From Phoronis australis (lineage: Eukaryota > Phoronida > Phoronidae): a DNA stretch of 64,000 nt. Below, piece after piece: positions 47,301 through 58,300 of this stretch (position 1 is the first letter of the stretch; each line of letters starts with the position of its first letter). The position numbers were made by a program, and so were the translations under genes. Location: NCBI GenBank assembly GCA_002633005.1, contig NMRA01000498.1, positions 181,668 to 245,667 on the forward strand, given 5' to 3'. Below the pieces are notes generated by a model, which was not told the origin of the DNA, did not search any database, and worked only from the letters and a program-made list of their open reading frames with translations.

Positions 47301-50300
47301 GGATCTGCAGGGTAAAGCTTATAATGTGAGATATCAAATGACACATCAGGGCTCGACGCTATTAAAATCGCCAGGTCGCATTTTGCGACCTAGCCAAAAT
47401 CCCAGGTCGCATTTTCAAAATCCAGCTCGCATTAGTAAATGCCAGGTCGCAAAATTTTCCCGCCATTTTTACGCGCCAAAATAGATTTTTTAGATCATCG
47501 AGAAAATGTTTAGATTATGCTCTTACCTGCAGCGTTAAATACTCACAAATTTCGGATCTCAAAATTGACTTCATTCATGCAGGTACGGCCTTACTGTTCT
47601 TCACGACCGCCATTGAAAGACTCTAGAGCGCAGGCAAGTTGCCGACGTGAAAGTTGAATCAGTGCTCTCTAACTGACTTGTGCATTCGAGTAGCTAAATT
47701 TGCGATGTGAAAAGGGAGAAAATGCCCGTTGAAAAAGTATCCNGGGGGGGGGGGGGTTGTATGAAGAGAAGAATGAAATGTTCACTAACTTGAACCACAA
47801 TTTCACATCTAGTGCCAGTTGAGTTGCAATAGCTGGCTACGGGCATAGAATGCAGGGTTTACAGAACATCGACCTCGGGAAACATCGTAACAGGAAAACG
47901 TCAGTTCTGCGTTATATCGGTCCCGGGACATCGGGACTTTTATAACCGGCGCTGGGAATCTGAGTTCAATTTCAAATAAACCAGAGCCAAGACGGTATAC
48001 TCTTTCATTTAGGACTGTCGCTGTTCTTTGAAGTGGTGCGCACGCGTGAGTTCACGCGCTTGAATCGCTGGAGTAGGCCTACACTTTACGTTGGCAACAA
48101 CGTGTGAGACAAATCATATTTCGCGCACGTAGCCCCAGAAACAAGTAAAGGGTTTGAGAATTTCTTGGCAACTGAAAGTAAAGACGTGACCGTCGTTTGG
48201 CGATTAATAAGGTTGTCATTTTCACTTTGGCTGTCTTAATACGATATAAAGGAGAAGCACATCTCAGTCTAAGTCACGATTGTCTGCCAGGACTGCATGC
48301 GCGCTAACGGTGCGATATCAGGGATATTGTCGTGGATATTTGGTACATGTAATAAGGACATCTTCTGTGAAAAATAAACATTTTTGTCCACCACAAAGTT
48401 TGGTAAGTTGATCGCTTAAGAATTAATAGAAACACTGTTGTTTTGTGAAGTTTTATCAAGTGTTAAGCAGTGGCCCGAAACTTTCTTCGGCGAATCTGGG
48501 AATTTACAAAAGTGGCCAAAAGTGTTAGCCAATGAAACGCGTCAAAAATCGATTCTGCATATAATCCCATGTTCACGTGACTTGCTTACAAGTCATCGGG
48601 AGGACTGTTCTCGGTTAGTGTTCTTTTTAACTTGTATTTGGCAACAACCAAATAACGGTCGGATTAACAAGAGCTGCTTTGTATTTGCCAGGTATCTGTT
48701 GAGAAGGGTAAAAACTCAGCTCGCATTCGTTGGAAATTCCAGGTCGCATTTTGCGACTTTATACGAGCTGACAAAAATCTCAGCTCGCATTTCCAAATTT
48801 CAGGTCGCAAATGCGACCTGCAGCTCGTTATGTCGAGCCCTGCACATTAAGATCTTGCTGCCTCAGTGGACCTGGCTCACCTCTTTTGGAGTCTTGTGAG
48901 CAGCGCACAAAAAGATCCACTGTTCCGTCGCCGTCATCTGCGTGCACGTCTCAGGATTACACTCGCCTTGCAGTTTAACGGCAATACCGTTCAGTTCCAT
49001 GCAGAACTGCCTAAGACATAAAAGGGTGAACAAGATTGGGCCAGTGCTCAAAATACTTCTACTAAACAAGTCGATAACCAGCAGGGGATTAAAAACATAA
49101 CTTTTTGTAAAATTTGGAAGTGTGCACATATGCAAATAGGGCCAATAATCTCAACAGGAGCGGCAAGAAACCTCAAGTGAAATCCCAAAGTTTCCTCCAT
49201 CCAGGACAAAAAAGAGCAATTTGTCCAAAGCTTTCAACTTTTTATTTTTCAAATGCCAAAATGTACACAGCAGGTTGCTTGATAACAGCAGCCTAAACGC
49301 CAGTAATAACAAATTAAGATATCAGATGCTCAACGTCAACCTGTAGATACATAGCGAGAATACCCCTATATACCATGCTGTACATGAAACGCAGTTAGTT
49401 ATCAAGTCTTCCTTTAAACACCATCACTAAGTGTAGTAGCCTATTTACCTGAGATGTTCATATTTACCTGAGATGTTCATATTTACCTGAGATGTTCATA
49501 TTTACCTGAGATGTTCATATTTCCACACGCCTTCGTCCTGGCCATCAGGGGGTGACAGAATCTCATCAATACTGCTGAAGTCTTTCCTTATCAACTGCTG
49601 TATGTACTGCTGAACAGCCAGTGTACTCTCCATCTGGTCGAACGCTTCATCTGGCCACCTGCACCAGTTCTGAAGACAATAGGAGACTTTTCATATTGGA
49701 GCTCTCTAGAGTAACGAGAGCACGAAAGTGACTTCTGATTGCTCCGAAATTAGATTTGGTGGGCAGAAATTCAAATATTATCATATAGTGGTTTATTAAT
49801 ATTAAAGCAGAGGAATAAATTCCACTGTCAGCCAATCCCATTGTTTGATTAGTTTAAATTCACTAAATTATTTTAGGTTGATGACACCAGGTGGGATTGA
49901 AATTCTCCCGCTTTATCTGTCGCGGATATTTCTTCGCAGTCTGTGGAACATGGGAACATGATGTTCTTGTTCATCCAATTAGTTATTTGAATCACCCTGC
50001 CAGCCAATAGCCAACTTTCAAGTTTCCCATCACCTGGAGTTGAGTGACAAGACCATCTGAGTGTGTTTGACAAGGAGTAAAACTTGGTAGCTGAAGTTAG
50101 CGAGATCATGAAATTAAACAATTACTCCGCCATGCTCATGACATCTGAATAGTTTCCCATCGCACATAATCCAGCTAATGAACAACAGTTTACCACAGTC
50201 CTTAACATCAAGCGCCACCTTTTGGCCTGCTTGATTTTTCCACTGATCAACCGTAGGCTTTTATAGTAGCAATGTTGAACATTGATAGTAAACTTTTTCA

Positions 50301-53300
50301 CATTAATTATTATACAACTTGTCTAATAATTGAAACTTAAAAGACAATTCAGCACGTGATTATTTTTCGCAGCAATGTGATTCATAGCAACTCTCTGTGG
50401 TGGCAGGGCAGTAAAATTCAAGCACAGGTACACACTATTGCAATTAAGGTGAATATCTTTCTGTTTTGAGTTTGAACACTTTGCTTGTTGCTTGAAAAAT
50501 CTATGTGCCTAAATGTTTTTCACGGCTTTACATTTTTAACGGTCAAAATGGCTGGTGCCAGTATGCTGCCAAGCAAGGTGGTGCTGATCTGCGACGCACG
50601 TGATACGACCACACGACGCTTCATCATATCAAAGCGCAACTTTGCAAAAGCTGTATGTTTTTGTGAGAAAAAACAGTGGAAATAACAATCCTACATGCAA
50701 TTCTTAATACAAATTGAAAACAGTACGTGACCAAGAAATTTTAATTCCGAAATAATTTAATTGTTTTAGTTCTCTTGGGGATTAATACATCACGTAATTC
50801 CTGAACGTCTAATCCAACAGTCAAAACAACCAATTTCCCATCGACTTCAGCATCTGAGAAGACGTTCAGTTACCACACAACCCTGGACCAGTGGACCACA
50901 CCAGTTTCAATCTGTCAGGTGTCAACACTCCTCAAGCAAGCACCTGTCAAGATCCCTCCAGAACAAAAATAGATTTACTTCAGTTCATTGTGTGCAAGGT
51001 TGGTAGAGCTTTGTCGGAGAACGCAATTAGCTTTATGAAAATACGCTAAGCAGCAGCACCATCGTCATCAAAAGTTGACTTCGTTTCTCAAGTCGTTCCG
51101 TAAGCTGGTCTAACATTCAGCCAGTCAGTTTGCTAGTGAGTTTGTTTCTGAAGAACAGAGGATGCGTGTTTGGTAGTAAGTAATGAAATTGTTATTTTAC
51201 ATTGGTATGGAAAATATTACAAAAGCACAGGTGCTAGAAACCGATATACATTATAACTCTCTACAATATAAGACTGGAATGTAAAGAATGACAGTAACAG
51301 ATACAGATGTCAGAGGAGGAAATGATCAAAATAATAGAATTCCATATTGCATGGTCATGACACGATTCAAAATTGATGTTTTGCATATGGTGAAATTAGG
51401 GTTTCAAAAACTAGTTTGTCTAATTTCCCCCCGGAAAGTTGCTCCAAAGAGACAAACCTTGGCTGGTAACAGAATTTGTCCCATACCACTCTGACTGACA
51501 GGATTTATGACTCTTGCGATGCTTGCAGAGTTCCTCAAACTAAGACGGCTTAACGAATTTGGTCCAATACAGCGAAGGTTTTTAAAAATCTCCAAAGTAA
51601 GGAAATTTTTTCTTTGCTCTAGTAGGGCTGGGGAATTGAGTTAGCTCTGGAGTGCAACAGGGAGTATGATTGATAATCATTGAAAACAAACCTTGGTGCA
51701 GCAGTATTGAATTTTTTTCCAATTTTCTCCCTCTAGGAATACTGCACATGAGCCAAACAAGCGAATCCTAATTAAAATATGATGTTATAAATACAGTATA
51801 CAATTGTACTTTGGTTTCAACATCAAGCCATTGAGTAGTTGGCAGAGAGCCATCAGAAACCAGTGCTACTCACGTGTTGGCTCTTCTTGAGGTTTTCCCC
51901 GAACTGCAGTTTTCAAAAAAATTTAGAATGTGCTAATTCACAATGTGCTACAGTTGTTGTCTGGATAACATAATCATCTTGCGTTCTGTTCACGTTTCCT
52001 TCTCAAGAATTCATAATCAACTACAGAAGAAATCTGTTATTAAAAGTCCCAAAAGCGTCACTCCTTTGTCTGTTTTTGCTTCCGCCAGAAGAAACTCTCG
52101 AAGACTACAAGTAATCTCATTTCCAAATGGTATACTAGTAAAACTAGGTCAGTAGGTTAACTTTTAGCATTTTTTTTCAAATTACAACATTAGCTTTATG
52201 GCTGAGTTTGATTAAATGATACGGGTGTCTGGAACATGTTGTTATTTCTCCATATACTGCAAACTTCTTTCATCAACTGACTGTATTTTGGTTCATTTAA
52301 GCCTCGCAACTATGACAGATAATGCATTGATCTGCAACAAGAACAAAGATTTTGTTTTAAGCATAAGCCATCGAACTGGCTCCGATTTATTTTCAGAATG
52401 TCCGATTGATTTTACTTTAGCCCAGGTTCATTTCCGGAAGCAGCATATATAGAGAATTTGCCCTTCAAATTTGTCGTGAATTTGACAATTCAAGGCAAAG
52501 AACCACTCCGTTCGGAAGTTGTTGTTTTCTCTATTGCCAATTAACTTGGTACAAAGATTGGTTGCCACACTCCAATGTCAGTCTCAAATTTGGCAAATTT
52601 TTGTCCGGCTGACAAAATGTCCTGAAGATTTTGACATTTTAGGACAAATGGCCAAGACCAGGAGGAAATAGCAAACTCTTTATACAGGTGAACTAGTGTT
52701 GCAAGCCTTGAGTAAACTACTGTAGTAACTGCCCAACAGCAACACCCTAGCATCTCGGAATTTGTCCTCAGCAATGCTCTCCTGAGTTCCGAATCAACAA
52801 CAACTGCACCCCACTGCTTCATCGATAAAACCGGCAAGCGTGCTAACCATTCTACTACTGTTCATTAGCGAGTGGCTAACAGAGGTTCATATGATTCACC
52901 GAAGCACGTCTATAACACTACCTTCTGGAAATAATTTATCTACAGACAGATTNCTGCCGAAAAGCAATGCACAGTTCAAACAACTCGGCATAAATAAAAG
53001 AAAACTTTTGAATCAACTAATACTATTGATTTGTGAGAGTCAAATCAAGTTCTATGCAGAGTATAACTTTGAAGTGGAATAGTTGGGTGAGTACGACAAC
53101 AAGCCGGTTTTATGCTTAGGCGGACGACCATTGGGTTCCCGAGTATACAGTGAGTTGTAGGTCTAGTGCTGAACTGTTGTGTTGAATTCTGAATAGTTTT
53201 GTCAAATCGATTTCATTCTAGCGACATTTGTGACTGATCTGAAGGTTTCACATTAGTATGTATAATCCCACCTATATGGACTGCAGTCGAAACTGGCTTT

Positions 53301-53388
53301 ATAGCACGGTTGTGGACACTGTAGGCCTACTTACCTCAGCCTTTGTTCCCGGGCGGTTTCTCCGTAAAACCTGCACAGGTTCCGACAT
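44203..53388 (-). CDS. MOB4: MOB-like protein phocein (MOB kinase activator 4), 6 exons, 220 aa
   Basis: Coding exons on the minus strand, in order: 53388-53335, 49669-49506, 49010-48881, 45898-45819, 44861-44750, 44325-44203. They total 663 nt with consistent phases and GT-AG borders. The protein begins [18 protein letters not shown] and ends PGESEA. Highly diagnostic MOB4 segments are [66 protein letters not shown] and [13 protein letters not shown]. The MOB zinc site is present: C-x4-C in ECNPETC and the HAYFHH histidines. MOB4 is a cytoplasmic/Golgi-associated subunit of the STRIPAK phosphatase-kinase complex, binding striatin and Hippo-pathway kinases (family knowledge). Length is close to the about 225 aa of animal orthologs. 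The gene appears intact. Confidence 0.96.
44750..44861 (-). CDS. MOB4: MOB4 exon 5, histidine half of the zinc site
   Basis: TTTACAG acceptor, GAG|GTACTG donor. Starts with the last base of the split Arg codon and reads [17 protein letters not shown]...[16 protein letters not shown]. Confidence 0.93.
45021..45082 (+). repeat. Dispersed repeat shared with about 21000-21065
   Basis: AAGGATGCTAAACCTTG...CATGATTTCAACCAATC...GCTAATGCATC parallels AAGGATACTAAACATTG...GATGATTTCCACCAATC...GTTAATGCATC at 21001. Element remnants in introns of two genes. Confidence 0.5.
45632..45795 (+). repeat. 41-bp tandem repeat, four copies
   Basis: Units of the type GTGAAAATTAGCAGCTAAAT-TCTCATCAGTACGCCATAAAT begin at 45632, 45673, 45714 and 45755. 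It lies in MOB4 intron 4, ending 24 bp from the exon 4 donor. Within each unit TTAGCAGCTAA is palindromic. Confidence 0.85.
45819..45898 (-). CDS. MOB4: MOB4 exon 4
   Basis: TTTTCAG acceptor. The donor is AG|GTTAGT, chosen over the nearer A|GTAGGT because only it yields FPSRVSI in frame. Encodes [13 protein letters not shown]...NKYFPS. Confidence 0.92.
46030..46072 (+). repeat. Dispersed repeat copy (CCTCAATCCCTCG... type)
   Basis: Second copy of the repeat at 13490-13535, in MOB4 intron 3. Confidence 0.45.
47347..48842 (+). mobile_element. hAT-like non-autonomous DNA transposon (about 1.5 kb)
   Basis: Bounded by CAGGGCTCGAC and GTCGAGCCCTG, perfect 11-bp inverted ends of the CAGGG type seen in hAT elements. 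Both sub-termini carry several copies of the palindromic motif CAGGTCGCATTTTGCGACCT and variants (CAGCTCGCATT), as expected of transposase-binding arrays. Flanks share CACAT, possibly a decayed target duplication. No transposase motif is visible; the 153-codon open frame at 48438-48899 crosses the right border and is not credible. Inserted in MOB4 intron 3, ending 38 bp from the exon 3 donor. One ambiguous base (47743) abuts a G run. Confidence 0.7.
48881..49010 (-). CDS. MOB4: MOB4 exon 3, cysteine half of the zinc site
   Basis: TCTTAG acceptor, GAG|GTGAGC donor. Encodes [14 protein letters not shown]...[20 protein letters not shown]...KTPKE. Confidence 0.95.
49442..49517 (-). repeat. 19-bp tandem repeat carrying the MOB4 exon 2 splice donor
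   Basis: Four exact copies, on the coding strand TGAACATCTCAGGTAAATA, at 49517-49499, 49498-49480, 49479-49461 and 49460-49442. Each contains CAG|GTAAAT. Confidence 0.93.
49506..49669 (-). CDS. MOB4: MOB4 exon 2, donor embedded in tandem repeat
   Basis: Acceptor GTCTTCAG, first codons [12 protein letters not shown]; ends CATCTCAG|GTAAAT. The last 12-14 coding bases and the donor are part of a 19-bp unit repeated four times. Confidence 0.94.
49670..53334 (-). other. MOB4: MOB4 intron 1
   Basis: About 3.7 kb without supported features apart from an ambiguous base at 52953. Small open frames on both strands show no family resemblance. Confidence 0.7.
53335..53388 (-). CDS. MOB4: MOB4 exon 1 with start codon
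   Basis: 18 codons, [18 protein letters not shown], ending GAG|GTAAGTAG in phase 0. The RRNRPGTK motif is the conserved MOB4 N-terminus. It was too short for an ORF scan and was found by searching for this motif upstream of exon 2. Confidence 0.92.
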
Positions 53389-53618
53389 TTTTGTTTTTCC
53401 TTCAATATTCTAGGTCAGGTGGCAGCACTGTTTAACTTGTGTGGCAGTTACGTTTTGCTAAATTTTCAAACGAAGAATCTTCCTGATGCAATAAAACTAG
53501 AATTTATGATAAACCCAAATAATAAAAGCATAAAGCATTTTCTATGAAGAATTGAAATATACGAGAAACAATACGAGAACAGAATATGTACATAAAGAAA
53601 TCGAGGGTCTCCATCAAT

Positions 53619-53713
53619 GGCTCCGTGGCTTAGTTGGTTAAAGCGCCTGTCTAGTACACTTGCTAACTGGACTGGTTAACAGGAGATCACGAGTTCGAAT
53701 CTCGTCGGGGCCT
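53619..53713 (+). tRNA. tRNA-Thr-AGT: tRNA-Thr (anticodon AGT) with 21-nt intron
   Basis: GGCTCCG...CGGGGCC acceptor stem (one G-T pair), D arm with box A-like TGGCTTAGTTGG, anticodon stem CCTGT/ACAGG with loop CT-AGT-A-A, and T arm ACGAG-TTCGAAT-CTCGT with box B. An intron (53657-53677) sits between positions 37 and 38, the canonical eukaryotic site. The body is nearly identical to animal tRNA-Thr(AGT) in the 5' half. A T5 run at 53716-53720 is a Pol III terminator. It lies about 230 bp upstream of the MOB4 start codon on the opposite strand. Confidence 0.92.
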
Positions 53714-53715
53714 TC

Positions 53716-53720
53716 TTTTT
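53716..53720 (+). terminator. Pol III terminator (T5) of tRNA-Thr
   Basis: Five T three bases after the mature 3' end, the normal Pol III stop. Confidence 0.8.
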
Positions 53721-54020
53721 GAGTTTCGTTCTTTGGCATTGACAGCAGCCTAGTTAGTCTCACAAATACTGACAGGAAAAGAAAACACCATCACACACAA
53801 AAAAAATCGACTCAGTTGTGAAACTTAGGATTCGCATATCAGACTGGTTGTCGGTACTGAAAAGAATTGCACAGTAGTCATGACAAAGTGAAGTATGTAA
53901 CTTGGCTGCACTCACACCCGCCCGTGTTGGTGTTGTCAGTTTTGACGACTGTACTGATTAACCCATTACACACATTACTACACAACTAATATATTGTCAA
54001 AGTACATCTTTTCAGTGCCT

Positions 54021-54160
54021 GATTTAGGGAGGGGGGCAAGGGGTCATGCCCCCCTAAAATTCTCCCAGATTCCAACTGGCAGTTCGGGGGTGCGAATGGG
54101 CAAAATTAGCTAATACTCTGCACTGTTCCCCCTAACTCAAAATTCTGGATCCGCCCCTTG
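54021..54160 (+). repeat. Dispersed 'ggatccgcccct' repeat, longest copy
   Basis: GATTTAGGGAGGGGGGCAAG...GGGCAAAATTAGCTAATACT...CTAACTC...AAAATTCTGGATCCGCCCCT; the right half recurs at 25520-25580 (minus) and 33318-33361 (plus). No TIR or ORF seen. The rest of 53721-54927 shows no supported feature. Confidence 0.55.
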
Positions 54161-54927
54161 CTTTTGCGATATAATTTGAAAATAAAAACCCTGATATAGA
54201 ATAGATGTAGTTGGAACTGACCCCACAGATGTTTGTAGGCCTATTGTTTCGAGCTCACAATGTAAACCTTGGTGTAGGGAACCCGTTTAGGCAATTTTGT
54301 TGGAAAAGGCCGGGCACGTACCCTTTCATAGGGCGAACATTAAGTCGTCGTGAAAGTTCAGTCATTTGAACGGCATGCATCCCGTTCAATACAGTCTTGA
54401 CGAGCCGGAGTATATACCCTCGATCCCGACAGGCACAACACGAAGGGGTCAACTGAGCCGTGTTGGAGAGTAGTGAGTTGTGCTTTTCAGGTGGTAATCC
54501 CCGATGTTTTGGTCCGGTGTCGTGTTTGCCTGTCGGTGAGTCGAATCCGTGAGTAGGTGTACTGATCTACTTTGACCACGAACTGTGTTTAAAAGTACGG
54601 TACGTACTGACTGTCCGTCCATGAGCGGTTTGTACCGCACCACACTGAGTGGTTGTGGATTTCCTAAGAATGTGTAGACTTTTGTATCGCCATGAAACGG
54701 CCGAATGCATCATTTAACATTTAATTTGCGCTGTATGCAGTCAAAAGCGCAGTCACGTTATTTTCCATACACAGCACCTAAAACGAAAAGTGTGGATTCT
54801 TTGAACATTACGTCTATTAGTATAAAATTTCGCTATTGTCACAAATGGCTTCACGCTCTCGAGTTCATTAATGCGTATTGCGTGTGTGACGTCAACGTAT
54901 TGATGACGTCAGAATTCATATTTGAAT

Positions 54928-55305
54928 ATGGCTGTACCCATCAGGGTATTAGCAGACTTGATGGTCTTTCTAATGGCGTGTATATCAGCGTTTGTGAATA
55001 TTATCAAGCGACATATAGTACCAATCACAGAGAACCTCTTGGACATCAAAACAGCAATAATTTCTGTCATGCTGGGGGATTTTGAAGATGATGACTTGAG
55101 TGAGGAACACCAAGATTCAAGTATCACTTTGACTAAAGTAGATGAAAACGGACAGACCAAAACTGTTCACTATGAATATATTGAAGACATTCTCGACGAC
55201 ATCCCAGAAACACCACACGGGCATCAGGAAACTACAGCAGCTGCAACCATCAATTCAGAAACAAAACTCAAACCATGTCTTCTTCCTACTGCTACAGTGC
55301 ATTGA
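54928..55305 (+). CDS. Frameshifted first module of the repeat gene (125 aa as read)
   Basis: From MAVPIRVLADLM to ATVH-stop (TGA 55303-55305). Contains a hydrophobic helix (VLADLMVFLMACISAFVNII), an acidic stretch (GDFEDDDLSEE) and VDENGQTKTVHYEYIEDILD. The same module recurs inside the large ORF at 56739-57240 and is about 85-90% identical by eye. Relative to that copy, this one lacks 19 bp near 55290, so its frame ends while the homologous continuation resumes in another frame from 55275. Either a separate short protein, a broken exon, or an assembly/allelic indel. Family unrecognised. Confidence 0.5.
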   Translation: MAVPIRVLADLMVFLMACISAFVNIIKRHIVPITENLLDIKTAIISVMLGDFEDDDLSEEHQDSSITLTKVDENGQTKTVHYEYIEDILDDIPETPHGHQETTAAATINSETKLKPCLLPTATVH

Positions 55306-58300
55306 ATCAAAACAACTTCAATGAAAACAGTGAAATTGCCAACACGCTTGGCACCACGCAACTGCAGGCAAAATGTAAAGAGAAAACAGACTGTGTACTT
55401 GCAGTCCAAGGACTGGAGCACATGGCTGAAGCGACTGCTAACGGAGAAAGATGCATATTTAATGCCATCGAGGGCAAGAACGGACGCCTTGCTGATGTTA
55501 CAGATGGAATGGACAGGTACGTACGTGACATTAAAAATGACAAATTTGGACGGGTGATAAATAGCGAAGGTGGCGACAAAGGAAACGAAAAGGCTATTCT
55601 TACCGTAAATGACAGAAACAATGTTCATGACGAAAATGATGAAGACAAGCGTGACGATCCATGTAATGAGGGTGATCTCAGACCTGGTATTATATATGAA
55701 AAAAGTAATCATGGGTCTGACGCTTCACACGACAAGCGTGATTCTATACTTGAGGCACCATGTGATAACGGTGACCCTGAGCATAATACTTCGAAAGGAA
55801 ATGGTGGTCCATGGCATGATACTCCGTATCAAAAGGACGATCCTCACAATGATACTCAGTCTAGAAATGGTGATCCTGACAACGAAGTTTTACATAAAAA
55901 GGGTAATCCCCGTCAAGATACTCCATATAGAAAGGGTGATCCTGACAACGGCATTCCACATGAACACGGTGATACCAAGGAAGATACTCCGTATGGAAGT
56001 GTTGTACATGAGCATGACACTGTGTATGAATATGGTGATCCAGTGAAGGATACTGCGCGTGAAAGAGGTGATCCAAGACATGATACTTCGTGTGGAAATG
56101 GTGATCCAGGAAACGAACACGCTATTCTTAATGTAAGTGATAGAAACAATGCCCATGACGAAAATGATGAAGACAAGCGTGACGATCCATGTAATGACGG
56201 TGATCTCAGACCTGGTATTATATATGAAAAAAGTGATCATGGGTCCGACGCTTTACACGACAAGCGTGATTCTATACTTGAGGCATCATGTGGTAATGGT
56301 GGCCCTGAGCATACTACTTCGAAAGGAAATGGTGGTACTTGGCATGATACTCCGTATCGAAAGGGCGATAGTTACAATGACACTCAGTATAGAAACGGTG
56401 ATCCTGACAACGATATTTCATATAAAAACGGTGAAACCCAGCAAGATACTCAGTATGGGAAGGGTAATCCTGACAACGACATTCCACATGAACACGGTGA
56501 TCCCAAGGAGGATACTCCGTATGGAACTGTTGTCCCTGAGCATGATACTGGGTATGAAAATGGTGATCCTCGGCAGAATACTGCGCGTGAAAGATGTGAT
56601 CCAAGACATGATACCTCACGTGGAAATGGTGATCCAGGAAATGATACTCCGTATGGAGATGGTGATCCAGCACATGATACCCTGTATGGAGATGATGATC
56701 TGGGGTGTCTGAATTCAAATTTGAATAAGGCACTGAAAGTACCCATCAGGGTATTAGCAGACTTGATGATCTTTCTAATGGCGTGTATATCAGCGTTCGT
56801 GAATCTTACCAAGCGACATATAGTACCAATCGCAGAGAACCTCTTGGACATTTCCGTCATGCTGGGAGATTTTGAAGATGATGACTTGAGTGAGGAATAC
56901 GAAGATTCAAGTATCACTTTGACTAGAGTAGATGAAAACGGACAGACCAAAACTGTTCACTATGAATATATTGAAGACATTCTCGACGACATCCCAGAAA
57001 TACCACACGGACATCAGGAAACTACAGCAGCGGCAACCACAAGCCTAAATTCAGAAACAAAGCTCAAACCATGTCATCTTACTACTGTTACTACTGTAGA
57101 TAACAAAAGCACGCTGAATCAGAAGAACGACTTCGATGAAAACAGTGGAATTACCAATAAGGTTGGCGCGGTGCAACTGCAGGGAATATGTAAAGAGAAA
57201 ACAGACGCTGTACTTGCAATTCAAGGACTGGAGCACATTACTGATGCGACTGGTGATCCAGGGCACGGTGTTTCGTGCGGAAATGGTTATCCAAATGATA
57301 CTTCGTATCGAGATGATGGTCCAGGACATGATACTTTGAGTGGGAATGGTGATCCAGGAAATGATACTTCATGTGCAAATGGTGATCCAGTGACTGATAC
57401 TCCACATGGATATGGTAATCCCGGAAATGATACTCCGTATGAAGATTGTGATCCAGGGCATGCTGCTTCGTGTGGAAATGGTTATCCAGGAAATGATACT
57501 CCGTATGGAGATAGTGGTCCAGGACATGATACTTCGTTTGGAAATGGTGATCCAGGAAATGATACTCTGTATGGAGATAGTGGTCCAGGACATGATACTC
57601 AGTATGGAAATCGTGACCCAGGACATGGTGTCCCGTATGAAAGTAGTTATCCTTACCATTATACTCCTTATGGATGTGATGATTCTAATCATTATACCTC
57701 AGGTGAAAACTGTGATCCAGGATATTATACTCCATATGGAAATTGTGTCCCTGAGCATGATGATGCGTATAGAAGTGGTAATCTTGGCCATGATACTCCT
57801 AACCACGTTGTTACATATGTAAACGGTGATCTTGAGCATGATACTGCGTATGAAAATGGTAATAATCCAGCTCATGATACTCCGTATGGAAATGGTAATA
57901 CTGGCCCTGATGTTCCTCATGGAAATGGTGATCCTAACAACGATATGTCATATGGAAACGGGGATCCTGAGCACGATTCTGCGAATGAAAATGATGGCCC
58001 TGAGAACGATTCTGCGAATGAAAATGATGACCCTGAGCACGATCCTGCGTATGAAAATGGTGATCCAGAGCATGATACTGCGTATGACAATGGTGATCCA
58101 GGGCATGATATTCTGCATGGAAATGGTGATCCAAGATATGATACTCTGCATGGAAATGGTGACCATGACCATGATACTCTGTATGCTCCTGATGGAAATG
58201 GTGACCTGGGACATGATACTCTGTTTGGAAATGGTGACACAGGGCGCGATGCAAATGTTGAAACTGAACCTGAAATTTCTTTTACAAATAGAGTGCGGGA

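Noticed and set aside
48438-48899. 153-codon open frame on the + strand
   Set aside because: Lies in and across the right end of the hAT-like element and into antisense MOB4 exon 3; no transposase motif.
49114-49296. Other small open frames in MOB4 introns (e.g. 50485-50685, 52541-52837)
   Set aside because: No family similarity, no splice-supported continuation; 50485-50685 looked like a possible MOB4 exon 1 region but the true exon 1 was found at 53335-53388.
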